Origin: Timema cristinae
Taxonomy: Eukaryota > Arthropoda > Insecta > Phasmatodea > Timematidae
Assembly (NCBI GenBank): GCA_039000515.1
Contig: JBCFYV010011135.1
Span: 33,013,876-33,077,875, forward strand
DNA: 64,000 nt
Direction of reading: 5' to 3'
Shown here: positions 44,540 through 56,447 of the stretch, piece after piece
How the letters are laid out: each line of letters opens with the position of its first letter
How positions within the stretch are numbered: the first letter of the stretch is position 1
Translations under genes and position numbers: made by a program
Notes under the pieces: generated by a model
The model's input: only the letters and a program-made list of their open reading frames with translations
The model's database searches: none
What the model was told of the DNA's origin: nothing

Positions 44540-44625
44540 ACGAGAATTTCTATGATCGAGAGCAAAAAGGCCTACCAATTTTTTCGAGGAAAGTTATTTT
44601 CACATACCTTCCAGAGTTCTTTTAC
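44540..44625 (-). mobile_element. S4 SINE, 3' part
   Basis: GAGAATTTCTATGATCGAGA and CACATACCTTCCAGAGTTCT. Head absent. Confidence 0.55.
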
Positions 44626-45060
44626 ATTTCAAATGCGAAACTGACCCATTCCATTTCGAGTCTATGTAAGTTTCGGTTTAGTATTTTGTCTCGATACGCA
44701 CTTGAGGCTAACCAAACCAAACCCATAGTATATGATGGTGAGATTATTTAGGTTAAAGTTGGGGACATCCTGTATATATGGATCTAGATTCCAATCGATT
44801 GTTCGCTGCAGTGGGCCTTCTTTTTTTTTTAAAAAAAAGAAAAAAAACCGTTCCGAAATAACCTTGGCCCGTGGAACTGATCCAAAACGTCGGTGCGGGG
44901 TTATTTCGGTTGCGACAGTTGGTAATTAGCGGCGTGCCGACTGCAGACTGTTGACAAAAAAAGCGCGGGGAGAACGACGCGTGGACCTCCCCCCCCCCTC
45001 TGCCCCCTCCCCCCTCATCATCCATTTCCACCAACGTTAAACGTCAAGTCCGTCCAGTCG
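44626..45060. other. Unassigned sequence
   Basis: T/A runs near 44820-44846 and a C-rich tract near 44988-45015. No exon. Confidence 0.4.
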
Positions 45061-45061
45061 G

Positions 45062-45254
45062 GTTATAGGGAGGCTGGGGTTCAAATCTCGGCAGTCTACC
45101 ACAGGGTAATTGTGTTTACCTTCTGACGGTTTTACCCCACTCTTTACAAGCAATTGCGTGTACATTTCCTATATAAATTTAACCCTCCTCAACCCTAAAA
45201 CCATTATCATGATTAGTACATAAGCTTATAACCCGAAAGGGTAGTAGGACGTGG
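45062..45254 (+). mobile_element. S3-type SINE, decayed head
   Basis: Box B GGGGTTCAAATCTCGG, body, tail TAACCCGAAAGGGTAGTAGG. Head partly deleted. Confidence 0.7.
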
Positions 45255-45367
45255 AGGAAAAGTACCCACATTTGCGTTCAGATTACCAGTATTCGAACCT
45301 CGTCAACAGAAGTTCCAGTCCATTGCGAGGGTGACGCCTTGAATTATTTGACCACTGGAGCGGGTGG
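45255..45367 (-). mobile_element. S3 SINE fragment
   Basis: GTACCCACATTTGCGTTC, CAGTATTCGAACCTCGTC and GACCACTGGAGCGGGTGG. Body centre deleted. Confidence 0.6.
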
Positions 45368-45471
45368 TGGCATTTTACCCCTCCGACACGCCGATAAACC
45401 ATACAAGCCGAGACTAAAGCCTTTCTCTGCGTACCCAACCACAACCTTGCTTCACAATAATATATATCACT

Positions 45472-45720
45472 ACCACACCTTACTACCCGTCCTGGTTGTA
45501 CACATATGCCCTAATTACGCGAATGAGCTAGGGATTAAGAGGGTTATTTTACAGGAAGTGCACCCGCATTCACGTGGAAGGAGTGTGGGGAATTTCTTTT
45601 TTTTTTTAAACCAACCCCTCAATACACCCGACCTAGATACGAACCACGATCTCACCGTCACAGACATTCTAGTATATTTCGAGAGTAGCGCCTTAGACCG
45701 CGCGGCCACCGAAGTTGGTT
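45472..45720 (-). mobile_element. S3 SINE
   Basis: ACCTTACTACCCGTCCTGG, body CACGTGGAAGGAGTGTGG, and head complement CCGCGCGGCCACCGAAG. A T run is inserted at 45596-45607. Confidence 0.82.
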
Positions 45721-45760
45721 TTATCTTGTTGTCCGTGGATTTGAAACACTTTAAGGTGGG

Positions 45761-46435
45761 GTTGTAGGGGACGCGATAAAAGGACACTTGTTTACAGTTT
45801 TTATGTTTTTATATCAAAACATTTTTTGGTTAAAATAAATCAACTATTTCTCCAGTAGAAACCTAGAGTTTAATTTTCTCCACCTGGTGATATCAACATT
45901 TGTTGAATATCTGTCATGAGCATAGCGATATTAGTTGACAAACATTTTAAATATTATTATTATTATTATACTATTATTATCACCGTGTCTTACTACCCGT
46001 TCGGGTTATACACACTTACGCTAATGTGTAATGGTAGGGTGATTGTGAGATGAAATGGAGGACCTACAGTTTAACGTGGGATCCGAACCACGGTGGAGGC
46101 CTGGGCATTCCACACATTCACAAGATGTCTTGTCAGAGGTGAAGGAAGGGTTTGGTAATCCGATCAATCTGTGCTGGGACCGAGGATTGAACCCCGGACC
46201 CCCCAGCTCAGAAGTCCGACACCTTACCCTCTAGACCACTTTTTAAATGAAGAGAAAAAGTTGTCATTAAGTTGCAGGACATCCTCAACAGATATTCAAC
46301 AACTGTTGATATCACTACGCGAAGGAAATTAAACTCTTTGTTTCTACAGTAGCAACATTTGATTTATTTTGTCAAACAAAACTTATTTGTGTAAAAATTG
46401 TAAAAGCACTTACCTTTTCTCGCGTCCCCTACAAC
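45761..46435. mobile_element. E-family fold-back element (with nested S2)
   Basis: Outer ends GTTGTAGGGGACGCGA inverted on both sides. Arms extend about 160 bp to GATATCAACA...TTGAATATCTGTC and its inverse. Related copies are at 52493-52884 and 29888-30160. No coding capacity. Confidence 0.75.
45963..46240 (-). mobile_element. S2 SINE nested in E
   Basis: Flanked by TTTTAAAT at 45955-45962 and 46241-46248. The E copy at 52493 has the uninterrupted site. Head truncated by a few bases. Confidence 0.93.
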
Positions 46436-46555
46436 TCAAAAGTTTTATTCATACGTCACATGTTGACCCATAATCCATCGCGACACAAACTAGAATATTA
46501 GATCGTCGTTTATCAAGATGTATTATTTTTCTAGTGGATAGAAATACCTCTTTTA

Positions 46556-48912
46556 GATCAATTATATCACGAGGGATGTTTACTAATTATTGTATCACGA
46601 GGGATGTTTACTAATTATTGTATCACGATGGATGTTTACTAATTATTGTATCACGAGGGATGTTTACTAATTATTATATCACGAGCGATGTTTACTAATT
46701 ATTATATCACGAAGGATGTTTACTAATTATTATATCACGAGGGATGTTTACTAATTATTATATCACGAGCGATGTTTACTAATTATTATATCACGAGGGA
46801 TGTTTACTAATTATTGTATCACGAGGGATGTTTACTAATTATTATATCACGAGGGATGTTTACTAATTATTATATCACGAGGGATGTTTACTAATTATTG
46901 TATCACGAGGGATGTTTACTAATTATTGTATCACGAGGGATGTTTACTAATTATTATATCACGAGCGATGTTTACTAATTATTATATCACGAAGGATGTT
47001 TACTAATTATTATATCACGAGGGATGTTTACTAATTATTATATCACGAGGGATGTTTACTAATTATTATATCACGAGGGATGTTTACTAATTATTATATC
47101 ACGAGGGATGTTTACTAATTATTATATCACGAGCGATGTTTACTAATTATTATATCACGAGGGATGTTTACTAATTATTGTATCACGAGGGATGTTTACT
47201 AATTATTATATCACGAGGGATGTTTACTAATTATATCACGAAGGATGTTTACTAATTATTATATCACGAGCGATGTTTACTAATTATTATATCACGAGGG
47301 ATGTTTACTAATTATTGTATCACGAGGGATGTTTACTAATTATTGTATCACGAGGGATGTTTACTAATTATTATATCACGAGGGATGTTTACTAATTATT
47401 ATATCACGAGCGATGTTTACTAATTATTATATCACGAGGGATGTTTACTGATTATTGTATCACGAGGGATGTTTACTAATTATTATATCACGAGGGATGT
47501 TTACTAATTATATCACGAAGGATGTTTACTAATTATTGTATCACGAGGGATGTTTACTAATTATTATATCACGAGGGATGTTTACTAATTATTGTATCAC
47601 GAGGGATGTTTACTAATTATATCACGAAGGATGTTTACTAATTATTATATCACGAGCGATGTTTACTAATTATTATATCACGAGGGATGTTTACTAATTA
47701 TTGTATCACGAGGGATGTTTACTAATTATTGTATCACGAGGGATGTTTACTAATTATTATATCACGAGGGATGTTTACTAATTATTATATCACGAGGATG
47801 TTTACTAATTATATCACGAAGGATGTTTACTAATTATTATATCACGAGCGATGTTTACTAATTATTAATCACGAGGGATGTTTACTAATTATTGTATCAC
47901 GAGGGATGTTTACTAATTATTGTATCACGAGGGATGTTTACTAATTATTATATCACGAGGGATGTTTACTAATTATTATATCACGAGCGATGTTTACTAA
48001 TTATTATATCACGAGGGATGTTTACTAATTATTGTATCACGAGGGATGTTTACTAATTATTGTATCACGAGGGATGTTTACTAATTATTGTATCACGAGG
48101 GATGTTTACTAATTATTATATCACGAGGGATGTTTACTAATTATTATATCACGAGGGATGTTTACTAATTATTATATCACGAGGGATGTTTACTAATTAT
48201 ATCACGAAGGATGTTTACTAATTATTGTATCACGAGGGATGTTTACTAATTATTATATCACGAGGGATGTTTACTAATTATTGTATCACGAGGGATGTTT
48301 ACTAATTATATCACGAAGGATGTTTACTAATTATTGTATCACGAGGGATGTTTACTAATTATTATATCACGAGGGATGTTTACTAATTATTATATCACGA
48401 GGGATGTTTACTAATTATATCACGAAGGATGTTTACTAATTATTGTATCACGAGGGATGTTTACTAATTATATCACGAGGGAGTGTTTACTAATTATATC
48501 ACGAGGGATGTTTACTAATTATTGTATCACGAAGGATGTTTACTAATTATTGTATCACGAGCGATGTTTACTAATTATTATATCACGAGGGATGTTTACT
48601 AATTATATCACGAAGGATGTTTACTAATTATTGTATCACGAGGGATGTTTACTAATTATATCACGAGGGATGTTTACTAATTATTGTATCACGAAGGATG
48701 TTTACTAATTATTGTATCACGAGGGATGTTTACTAATTATTGTATCACGAGGGATGTTTACTAATTATTATATCACGAGCGATGTTTACTAATTATTATA
48801 TCACGAGGGATGTTTACTAATTATTGTATCACGAGGGATGTTTACTAATTATTGTATCACGAGGATGTTTACTAATTATTATATCACGAGCGATGTTTAC
48901 TAATTATTGTAT
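46556..48912. repeat. 28-bp satellite-like array, about 85 copies
   Basis: Unit TATCACGAGGGATGTTTACT plus AATTATTA. Variants: GTATC or ATATC; GAGGG, GAGCG or GAAGG; and a 25-bp short form (AATTATATCACG). It is very homogeneous. The largest repeat in the window. Confidence 0.98.
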
Positions 48913-49607
48913 CGAAGTGAAACAGATCCACACAGAGCAAGAACTAAACACGAGATTTCAACTTAGCGAGTTATTTTCAAATAATCTCACAACAGTAGAC
49001 TTAGTTATCTTCGTGTATCTCAATTTTTAGGCGCATGCTCGCTGATTGTGTCAGTTGGTTTTACAATGTGATTGTGACTCCCAAGCTGATGCCACGCACG
49101 CCGAGCGGACAACGCAGAAGAGGCTGTGAGACCTTGCGATTGGTCTACATCGCCGTCACGTGACCCCTTTTTCTGTTGATCTCTTGTTTCGTCTTTTTTT
49201 TGGTCAAGAGAACGTGTTCAATACACAGTAAGAAGTGTTGGACCTATCGACACAGCCCCCTTGTCGGACATCTGGAGTCAATTTGTCTCTTACCTCCCTC
49301 CCCCCTTCCCTCCCTCCTCTGGCCCACACATCATCATCATCATCATCATCATCAGCGTCCGTCCTTCACCGTTCATCAGCTCACATTTAGTACCGCCAGC
49401 GACAAAGACTCGTCAACAAGGCCATGTTTTCGAACATAATTGAATACTTAATCCTCCGACGTCTGTCTACCGATCTAAATGTCCCGGGTTCGATTCCTGG
49501 CCAGGCCGAAAAGCGTATAATTGGCGGAATGTGGGTTTACCCTTTTGGCAATGAATTAACTGAATAATTAATACGCTTATGTAATAATTAATACGCTTAT
49601 GTAATAA
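48913..49607. other. Unassigned sequence
   Basis: Includes (ATC)n at 49329-49353 and a tRNA 3'-half-like TCCCGGGTTCGATTCCTGG at about 49483-49501. TTAATACGCTTATGTAATAA is duplicated near 49570-49605. Confidence 0.45.
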
Positions 49608-49782
49608 TTAATTACCCTCATGGTTTTAGGTATTTAGAGGGTTATATTTAGAGCAAGTGTACCCACATTTGCGTGGAGGGAGAGTGGAAAACCACCCTTT
49701 GGTACATCCGAGCTAGATTCGAACCTCGATCTCCCCGTCATCGGCAGTCTAGTCTACTACGTCACTATCCCACTTTCGGTGG
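49608..49782 (-). mobile_element. S3 SINE
   Basis: Body TTTGCGTGGAGGGAGAGTGG, box B complement GATTCGAACCTCGATCTC, tail lost. Directly head-to-head with the next copy. Confidence 0.78.
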
Positions 49783-50000
49783 ACGGGTGGTCTAAGGTGT
49801 CACTCTCCTGTCGGACTGTCCTTCTTATGACAGGAAGATCTGAGTTCTAATCCCGGTAGTTTCTACTGTTTTATTTTCCCTAAACAGTTTCCCCCTCTCC
49901 TTCCACGCTAATGTTTGGTATATTACCTCTAAAAATGCTTCCTTACTCATCATATATCCATAATATAACCTGAACAGGTAGTAAGACAAGGTGATAAAAT
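49783..50000 (+). mobile_element. S3 SINE
   Basis: GGTGGTCTAAGGTGTCACTC, box B-like GAGTTCTAATCCCGG, tail ATAACCTGAACAGGTAGTAA. Confidence 0.78.
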
Positions 50001-50125
50001 AAAGCCTCGGTAGGTCCAACGAGTCTTTGACACGAAGATGCCCATCAGGGCGGATAAAGATACTTAAAAATATCGATGGAGGTATAAATATCACTCCTCT
50101 CAAAGATCGAAAACATCAATTTCAT

Positions 50126-50157
50126 TCCCCCCCCCCCCTCAAACCCCCCCCCCCCCT
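50126..50157. repeat. Poly-C tract
   Basis: Two C runs separated by TCAAA. Confidence 0.9.
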
Positions 50158-50499
50158 CGTCACAGATAATTTAACATATTAGCTTTCCTCTCCCATCGCT
50201 CTAATTATTTTTTTCCCCCAGCGTTCCACGGATTCTAAGTATTGCGCAAGCGCAGTAATCTGCTACGATTCCATCAACTTGGAAGGCGGTCTGTTAATCA
50301 GGGATCGGAACGAGACGACTAATTAAAACAGGACGTCACCAAGTAATTAGTTCTGATGGGTAATTATTTAGTAAAAAAAAAAAAAAAGATCACAAATTTT
50401 CAGCGTGACAATTAATTACTTAATTTATATACATATTTCAAATTTAATTAATCAATCTATTAAATATATTGGGCGAGGTATTTTAAGTTGAGAACGTAT

Positions 50500-51000
50500 T
50501 AAAGATTAATTCAATGTAAACTTTAAAAAAAAAATGAAAATCTATTATTTCTTAAACAGAATTTTATTTTACACAAAAAAAAAACGAACAACTTTTGCCC
50601 AAAGCTTTTTTTTAATTTAACACCAATTATTGAAGATATATTTTAACTCTTAATTAATTATTAACACTTTTCACAAATAACCTTTTTATTACATTATGTT
50701 ATTATTTAGTAAGTTAAATGCAATATTATTGATAATTTTTCAAAATAATGTCAATTAATATCGATACAATATAATGTAATTCAAAAAAAGTTTCATGCAA
50801 AAGATTTATTTAAAGTACAATTCTGTTATAATAAATATAGGTTTTCATTTTTAAGAAACTAGGCCTAGAAATATCCTTTAAGACGTCCAATAAATCAAAA
50901 ATAGATGGTTTTATTATCATTACCTCTTAAAAACAAAAATACTTCCTATGAAGCAATTTTCTTCTAAAATGTTAGTTCTCAGAATATTCTAATGTATTTA
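50500..51000. mobile_element. J-family AT-rich element, copy 2
   Basis: Shares TTTTTATTACATTATGTTAT and ATCGATACAATATAATG with the interior of 30934-31905. The inverted ends are not clear here. Confidence 0.6.
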
Positions 51001-51179
51001 ACCCTAATTATTAGTATAGTTAACTAAGGATATCCTAGACTGTTAATAACATATAGAAGGGAAGAAACAAAAAAAATAAATAATGTGGTGCATCGAACAT
51101 ACTTTCAATGTATTTTATTTTATATTAAACATTTACTAAAAAACTCATTAGATTTGTGAAACAAAAAAGTATATATTGT

Positions 51180-52060
51180 TGCTAAAACTCTCTTCAAATA
51201 GCATAATAATCAATTTCAAATATCGAAGGGTTACATAAAATTTATATATTTGCTTATAGCTCAGAAATTTTTTTTTTATAAAATATACTTATGTTAAAAA
51301 AAATTATCTTAAATAGTACTGCCACTTTATAATGATAAATTATTTCATGCCTCAAATAGTTGCGGAAATATAATCGCAATAGGGAATTTCCATTTCTATA
51401 AAATTCCCTTAAAGTAGTTTTCACAAGAAAACTATAGTTTCCATTTTGATTTTAATATTAAACTTTATCTAGATATTACATTTAATCAAAATTGTTAAAG
51501 CATATTTCGAGAAAATTGGTTATTTCTATTTTTACCATTCAGTAAACTTGCCTTAATTTTAGGGTATAAATATCCAAATCGTAGAAAAAAATCCTCAGGA
51601 ATAGCTTATAAAAACAATAGATACACATTTTTAGCCCAATCAGTGAAATGGTTTCGGCTTTAGGCAAGGACTCGCTTTGATCATTGGGGCTTCGCCCCCA
51701 AACCCCCCGATGAGGATGTAAACTAATGTAATTCCAAGCAGTTTTTTGATAGGTCTTACCGTTTAGCCACAAGAGCCTCCAAAGAAAGGTCCGCACCGAC
51801 TTTAAAGTTGTTCCGCCATTTTGAATTTTTTTCGGGGGTTAGAAATTACATTTTTTAATTTTTTTGGAATTTTCCCGTCAGTTACAGGCTGGAAGCTATA
51901 AGTTTGCCAGATTTCAAGTTTCTAGCTCATTTGGAAGTGGATAAAATTAATGTCAGTGAGTGAGTCAGCCGTGTGCTTTTAGTGTATATATATATATATA
52001 TATTATATATATAATATATATGATTGATGATCACAAAATTTCTCTCTGCGAGGGGTCGAG
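51180..52060 (+). repeat. D-family repeat split by an F repeat
   Basis: Left part to about 51665 (CAAATAGTTGCGGAAATATA, TATTTCGAGAAAATTGG). It resumes at about 51988 with ATCACAAAATTTCTCTCTGC and GAGGGGTCGAG, as in 27930-27970. Confidence 0.65.
51669..51984 (+). mobile_element. F-family repeat nested in D
   Basis: Plus-oriented from GACTCGCTTTGATCATTGGG to GTGAGTCAGCCGTGTGCTTT and a TA-rich end. Confidence 0.85.
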
Positions 52061-52490
52061 ATAGAAGTTAACCGCAAATATTTTGATCAAAGACTTAGAA
52101 ACAAAACAAATGTGGGAAAATATTTTTAGCACGAAATTAAAATACAAAAATAATATTGCCAAGTAAATTGATAGCCGCATTTAATTTAAAAATTAAATTG
52201 CTTCGTAATACATGGTGGATATCTGGTCATGTTTGGTTTAAATGTTTATTTAGTTTGATAGTGCCATTACAAAGACAAATAATACAGCATTAATTTTTTT
52301 TTTACATATATTACTGTGCTGAAATATTTTACAAATAAAAAATACATTGTTTAAAATTTAATCAAACTAATTACGTTAAATTACGGTAATTTTACGTGCA
52401 TCATACTGAATGTTATTATTTAGTTAAGTAAAGGGAAATTGTGGTCCTTTTGTAAAGATAAATATACAGGGACCATTTTACGCAGTTATT
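52061..52490. other. AT-rich unassigned sequence
   Basis: No repeat partner or exon seen. Confidence 0.35.
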
Positions 52491-52492
52491 AA

Positions 52493-52884
52493 AGTGGGGT
52501 GGAAAGGGACACAAAAGGGAAGTGTTTTTGCAGATTTTATGGCAAAAAAAAATTTTTTTTCTTAAGATAGATAAAAGATTTTTTCCAGAAGAAGCAAAAA
52601 GTTTAATTTTCTTCACACGCTGATATCAACAGTGGTTGAATATCTGTCATGAGCATGGCGGCAATATATGAGAAACTTTTTAAATGAAGAGAAAAAATTG
52701 GTCATCCAATCCCAGAACATCCTTGACAGATATTTAATAAATTTTTAGGTCACCATAAGAAAAAAAAATTAGATTCTATGATTGTACTGGAGCACATTTT
52801 TAATTATTTTGGCCAAAAGATTGTTTTGCCATAAAAAAATTGCAAAAACATTGGACATTTATTGCGTCCCTTTTCATTCCCTCT
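52493..52884. mobile_element. E-family fold-back element, empty-site copy
   Basis: Arms start GGGGTGGAAAGGGACAC and, inverted, GAGGGAATGAAAAGGGACGC. It contains CTTTTTAAATGAAGAG without an S2, so it shows the target before insertion. Confidence 0.7.
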
Positions 52885-53025
52885 TAATTCTTTGAATAAA
52901 TATGGTCGTGATATATCACAATTTGTACATACATTAGTATATTTACATCATTTTCAACGACTTTTTAATCATATTAACGGAGCTATGAGACTAGTTTCGA
53001 TGAAAAAGGCTCTAGATTTAGCCTT

Positions 53026-53645
53026 CCTCTAACAAATACAGTCATTGTTTGATATTTGAGAACTAGCAGCGAGCTTTCCTCTTTACCTTGAGATAAGAAG
53101 TTTCCTCTAACAAATACAGTCATTGTTTGATATTTGAGAACTAGCAGCGAGCTTTCCTCTTTACCTTGAGATAAGAAGTTTCCTCTAACAAATACAGTCA
53201 TTGTTTGATATTAGAACTAGCAGCGAGCTTTCCTCTTTACCTTCAGATAAGAAGTTTCCTCTAACAAATACAGTCATTGTTTGATATTTGAGAACTAGCA
53301 GCGAGCTTTCCTCTTTACCTTCAGATAAGAAGTTTCCTCCAAATTCAGTCATTGTTTGATATTTGAGAACTAGCAGCGAGCTTTCCTCTTTACCTCGAGA
53401 TAAGAAGTTTCCTCTAACAAATACAGTCATTGTTTGATATTTGAGAACTAGCAGCGAGCTTTCCTCTTTACCTTCAGATAAGAAGTTTCCTCTAACAAAT
53501 ACAGTCATTGTTTGATATTTGAGAACTAGCAGCGAGCTTTCCTCTTTACCTCGAGATAAGAAGTTTCCTCTAACAAATACAGTCATTGTTTGATATTTGA
53601 GAACTAGCAGCGAGCTTTCCTCTTTACCTTGAGATAAGAAGTTTG
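53026..53645. repeat. 78-bp minisatellite
   Basis: About 8 copies of TTTCCTCTAACAAATACAGT, CATTGTTTGATATTTGAGAA and CTAGCAGCGAGCTTTCCTCT. Because 78 is a multiple of 3, a 187-codon minus-strand frame (53185-53748) crosses it with a 26-residue period (GKEESSLLVLKYQTMTVFVR). It is broken by indels in the unit at 53330-53340, so no protein is claimed. Confidence 0.95.
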
Positions 53646-54157
53646 GTTTCTTATCGACATGACAAAAAGAGTATAAGCTAGAACAGAATAGAGAAGTAGT
53701 TCCAATAAACGACACGGACTTTTGTATTTTAAGCCGTGTGCCTGACACTGATTTATACTTTCTCGCTGACCGAGGGGGCCGCTTGAATAATTACTATTAG
53801 CTTTTACGAATACATCCATCAATGATCAGAAATTTTGACCGAACATTTCAACCTCAGGACCGAGCGTGCTGAAAGTAGAATCATGTTGAATAGGCATGTC
53901 AATCAATTCTGCTGGAATTTAATATTATTCAATATTTTTTTTTTTTTTTTTTGCAAGAGCTCCGTCAGTGTGGACGGCAACCTGTCAAACACCTGTGATG
54001 ATCTAATCAGTCTCAAACCGCTATGAATGGATATTTTTCTCAGTGTGTTCCATTTCGGAAGGTAAAGTTTGTTGCAAAAAGACAACTTCGGAATACGACT
54101 CACTTTGTAAAAGTTCCGAAATTCTTGATCGACCAATACAGCATGAATACTCTGTAG
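53646..54157. other. Unassigned sequence with a weak exon-like patch
   Basis: After a T run (53935-53952) and GCAAG, the plus strand reads [20 protein letters not shown] and stops shortly after. An acceptor plus a terminal exon is conceivable, but nothing supports it. Confidence 0.2.
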
Positions 54158-54159
54158 GA

Positions 54160-54632
54160 AAGTTTAACCTACCCCTGCACCTACTAGTGATATTATTATT
54201 ATTTTATAGCACCGCATCTTACTACCCGTTCGGGTTATACGCTTTAAGTACTAATTACGTTAATGGATTAGGAACTGGAAAGGTTGAATTAAAGGAAGTG
54301 AACCCAAATTTGCGTGGAGGGAGAGTGGAAAACCATCTAGGAAAAACCACCCCTATTTCACCCGACCGAGATTCGAACCTCGATCTCCCCGTCCTCAGCA
54401 GTCGAGCTCAACATGACTAGCGCGTTAGCCAACTACGCCACCGAGGCGGGTCTAGTGATGTTAATATTCCATACAACATGGAGACTATAGGACAGTCTAA
54501 CCTACCCCTGCACCTACTAGTGATGTTAATATTCCATACAACATGGAGACTATAGGACAGTCTAACCTACCCCTGCACCTACTAGTGATAATATTCCATA
54601 CAACATGGAGACTATAGCAGAGTCTAACCTAT
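54160..54632. repeat. 65-bp minisatellite interrupted by a SINE
   Basis: Three-plus units of AATATTCCATACAACATGGA, GACTATAGGACAGTCTAACC and TACCCCTGCACCTACTAGTG. A relic of one unit is near 55405-55430. Confidence 0.92.
54192..54451 (-). mobile_element. S1 SINE inside the 65-bp array
   Basis: Flanked by CTAGTGAT (54184-54191 and 54452-54459). Complete. Confidence 0.93.
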
Positions 54633-55738
54633 ACGGCATTCACGATAGTTTTTACCTGAATGACAGTTCGAAAATCATATGTTTAGGTTTTGGGTTGCCA
54701 ACACTTGTAAAAGATCACAGTTTTGTTATAAATGTAAAGATCTTTAATTACCTTTTATATATTACATTTAAAATACCGTAAACTTATGTTTTCTCATACT
54801 ATTTCCATTTTTTAAATAATTTCTTTTTATCCAACTCGAAACAATATTTTAAACATAATTAAAAGTACTTATTTTTCGTTTTAGAACATTACTGATTTTG
54901 TGTAATATAGTGCACATCTTTTAATACAGGCATCGTATTTACTTGGAAAAGAGAAAATTGTTGTAATTTTTTTACATACAATAAATGATTTTATGATTAT
55001 TTTATCGTATTTTGAAATATTTAACTGAATAAAATATTTTCATCAACTGCGTGTCTGCATCATTGTAAAAAAACTTGTTTACCGTTATATTCAATCAAAT
55101 GGTTTAGATTCGTCAGTCGCCATTTTGAAGCTATGTCCGTTAGAAGTTTTTGTGAAAGTGGTGTTAATATTTTTTTAAGGGGAATAAAACTATAAATAAA
55201 CTTTGTGTCCGACCTCAAATAAATATATAAATAATATAGGCCTAAATTACTGTGATTAACCATCATATTAATATATTACCATCTGTTTTCATTACAGTTA
55301 TCCAAAGTGATAGATGTCAGTTGTTGGCGGAGGGATATATTAGGGATTACTTCTAGTAACATTTCGAGCTGTCATCCAGGTAAACTTAGCTCGTGAATGC
55401 CTTATACCCCTGCACCTACTAGTAATATGGAATGATCGCTTCTTCTAATTCTAATATGCACTATGGTCTATTTGAGACCCCTGACCTCTAAGCTATTTGG
55501 TCCTGCTAACGCGTCATGAATCGTTAACTCCCGGAAGGTCTCCATTGGGAGGTAACGAGATGACACGCAGCCATGTGACGGGTCAGGTAAGTGCTGTTAC
55601 CTGTGACGAAGGCGGCACGAATACCAACATAGGCCGGCCGACGTGCAGCCTATACTAAGGGCGCCGTCTAATCACAAGGAAATATACTCACACCGCTGTA
55701 TTTCTTAGGGTAACATCAGTTCTGAAGCTTCCACATTT
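54633..55738. other. Unassigned sequence with one donor-like site
   Basis: AT-rich to about 55300, then GC-richer. At 55560-55586 ATGACACGCAGCCATGTGAC, then GGGTCAG, is followed by the consensus donor GTAAGT. No other gene signal supports an exon. Confidence 0.25.
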
Positions 55739-56028
55739 GTTATTATCACCGCGTCTTACTACCCGTTCGGGTTATACGCACCTACGTTAATGTGTAATGG
55801 TAGGGTGATTGTGAGATGAAATGGAGGACCTACAGTTTAACGTGGGATCCGAACCACAGTGGGAGATCTGACATTCCCCACATTCACAAGTTGTGATTAA
55901 TACACGTCTTGTCAGAGGTGAAGGAAGGGTTTGGTAATCAGATAAATCTGTGCCGGGACTGAGGATTGAACCCCGGACCCTCAGCACAGAAGTCTGACAC
56001 CTTACACCCCTAGACCACCAGGTCACCT
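55739..56028 (-). mobile_element. S2 SINE
   Basis: Full-length. Tail CACCGCGTCTTACTACCCGT, head complement CTAGACCACCAGGTCACC. Confidence 0.93.
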
Positions 56029-56445
56029 CCAAATATGTTAATAGCTTTCAAAAAATAATTGAAAAAACACGTCAAAAGTGTCCCCATCTGTGATTTAAAC
56101 ACACACCTCCCACCTATTTAGTATTTTTTCAAGCACAATTTGTCTCTCTGACCTGTAGGGTTAAAGGTGAATATTAACCGTTATGTCCTTCTCCAAACGA
56201 TTTATTTATCTCTCTTTCCCTACCCCCCTTTTGCAACGGGCGTTTTCTCCCTAACAGAAGGTAATTTTTTATTTTGCTTGTCTAATGTGTTTAAACGACT
56301 CAAGTATCCAATTTTCTTTTTATCTCGTGACAATTTTCGAGCTGACGAGTAATTGAAGTCTTAACCCTGGAAATACTTACTACTAAGTGAGTTTTTATAA
56401 CCATTTCAGATATATTTCAAGTTTTAGGAGGAGAAGGGTTACTTT
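56029..56445. other. Unassigned sequence
   Basis: One 61-codon frame (56167-56352) with no recognisable content. Confidence 0.35.
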
Positions 56446-56447
56446 AA

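Noticed and set aside
45339..45767. 142-codon plus-strand frame
   Set aside because: Runs through S3 SINE sequence at 45472-45720 and is not a recognisable protein.
53185..53748. 187-codon minus-strand open frame, 26-residue repeat
   Set aside because: Product of the 78-bp minisatellite. Indels break it at both ends, and no signal peptide or promoter is visible.
54043..54420. 125-codon plus-strand frame
   Set aside because: Most of it is the reverse reading of an S1 SINE; the same peptide appears at 59302-59598.
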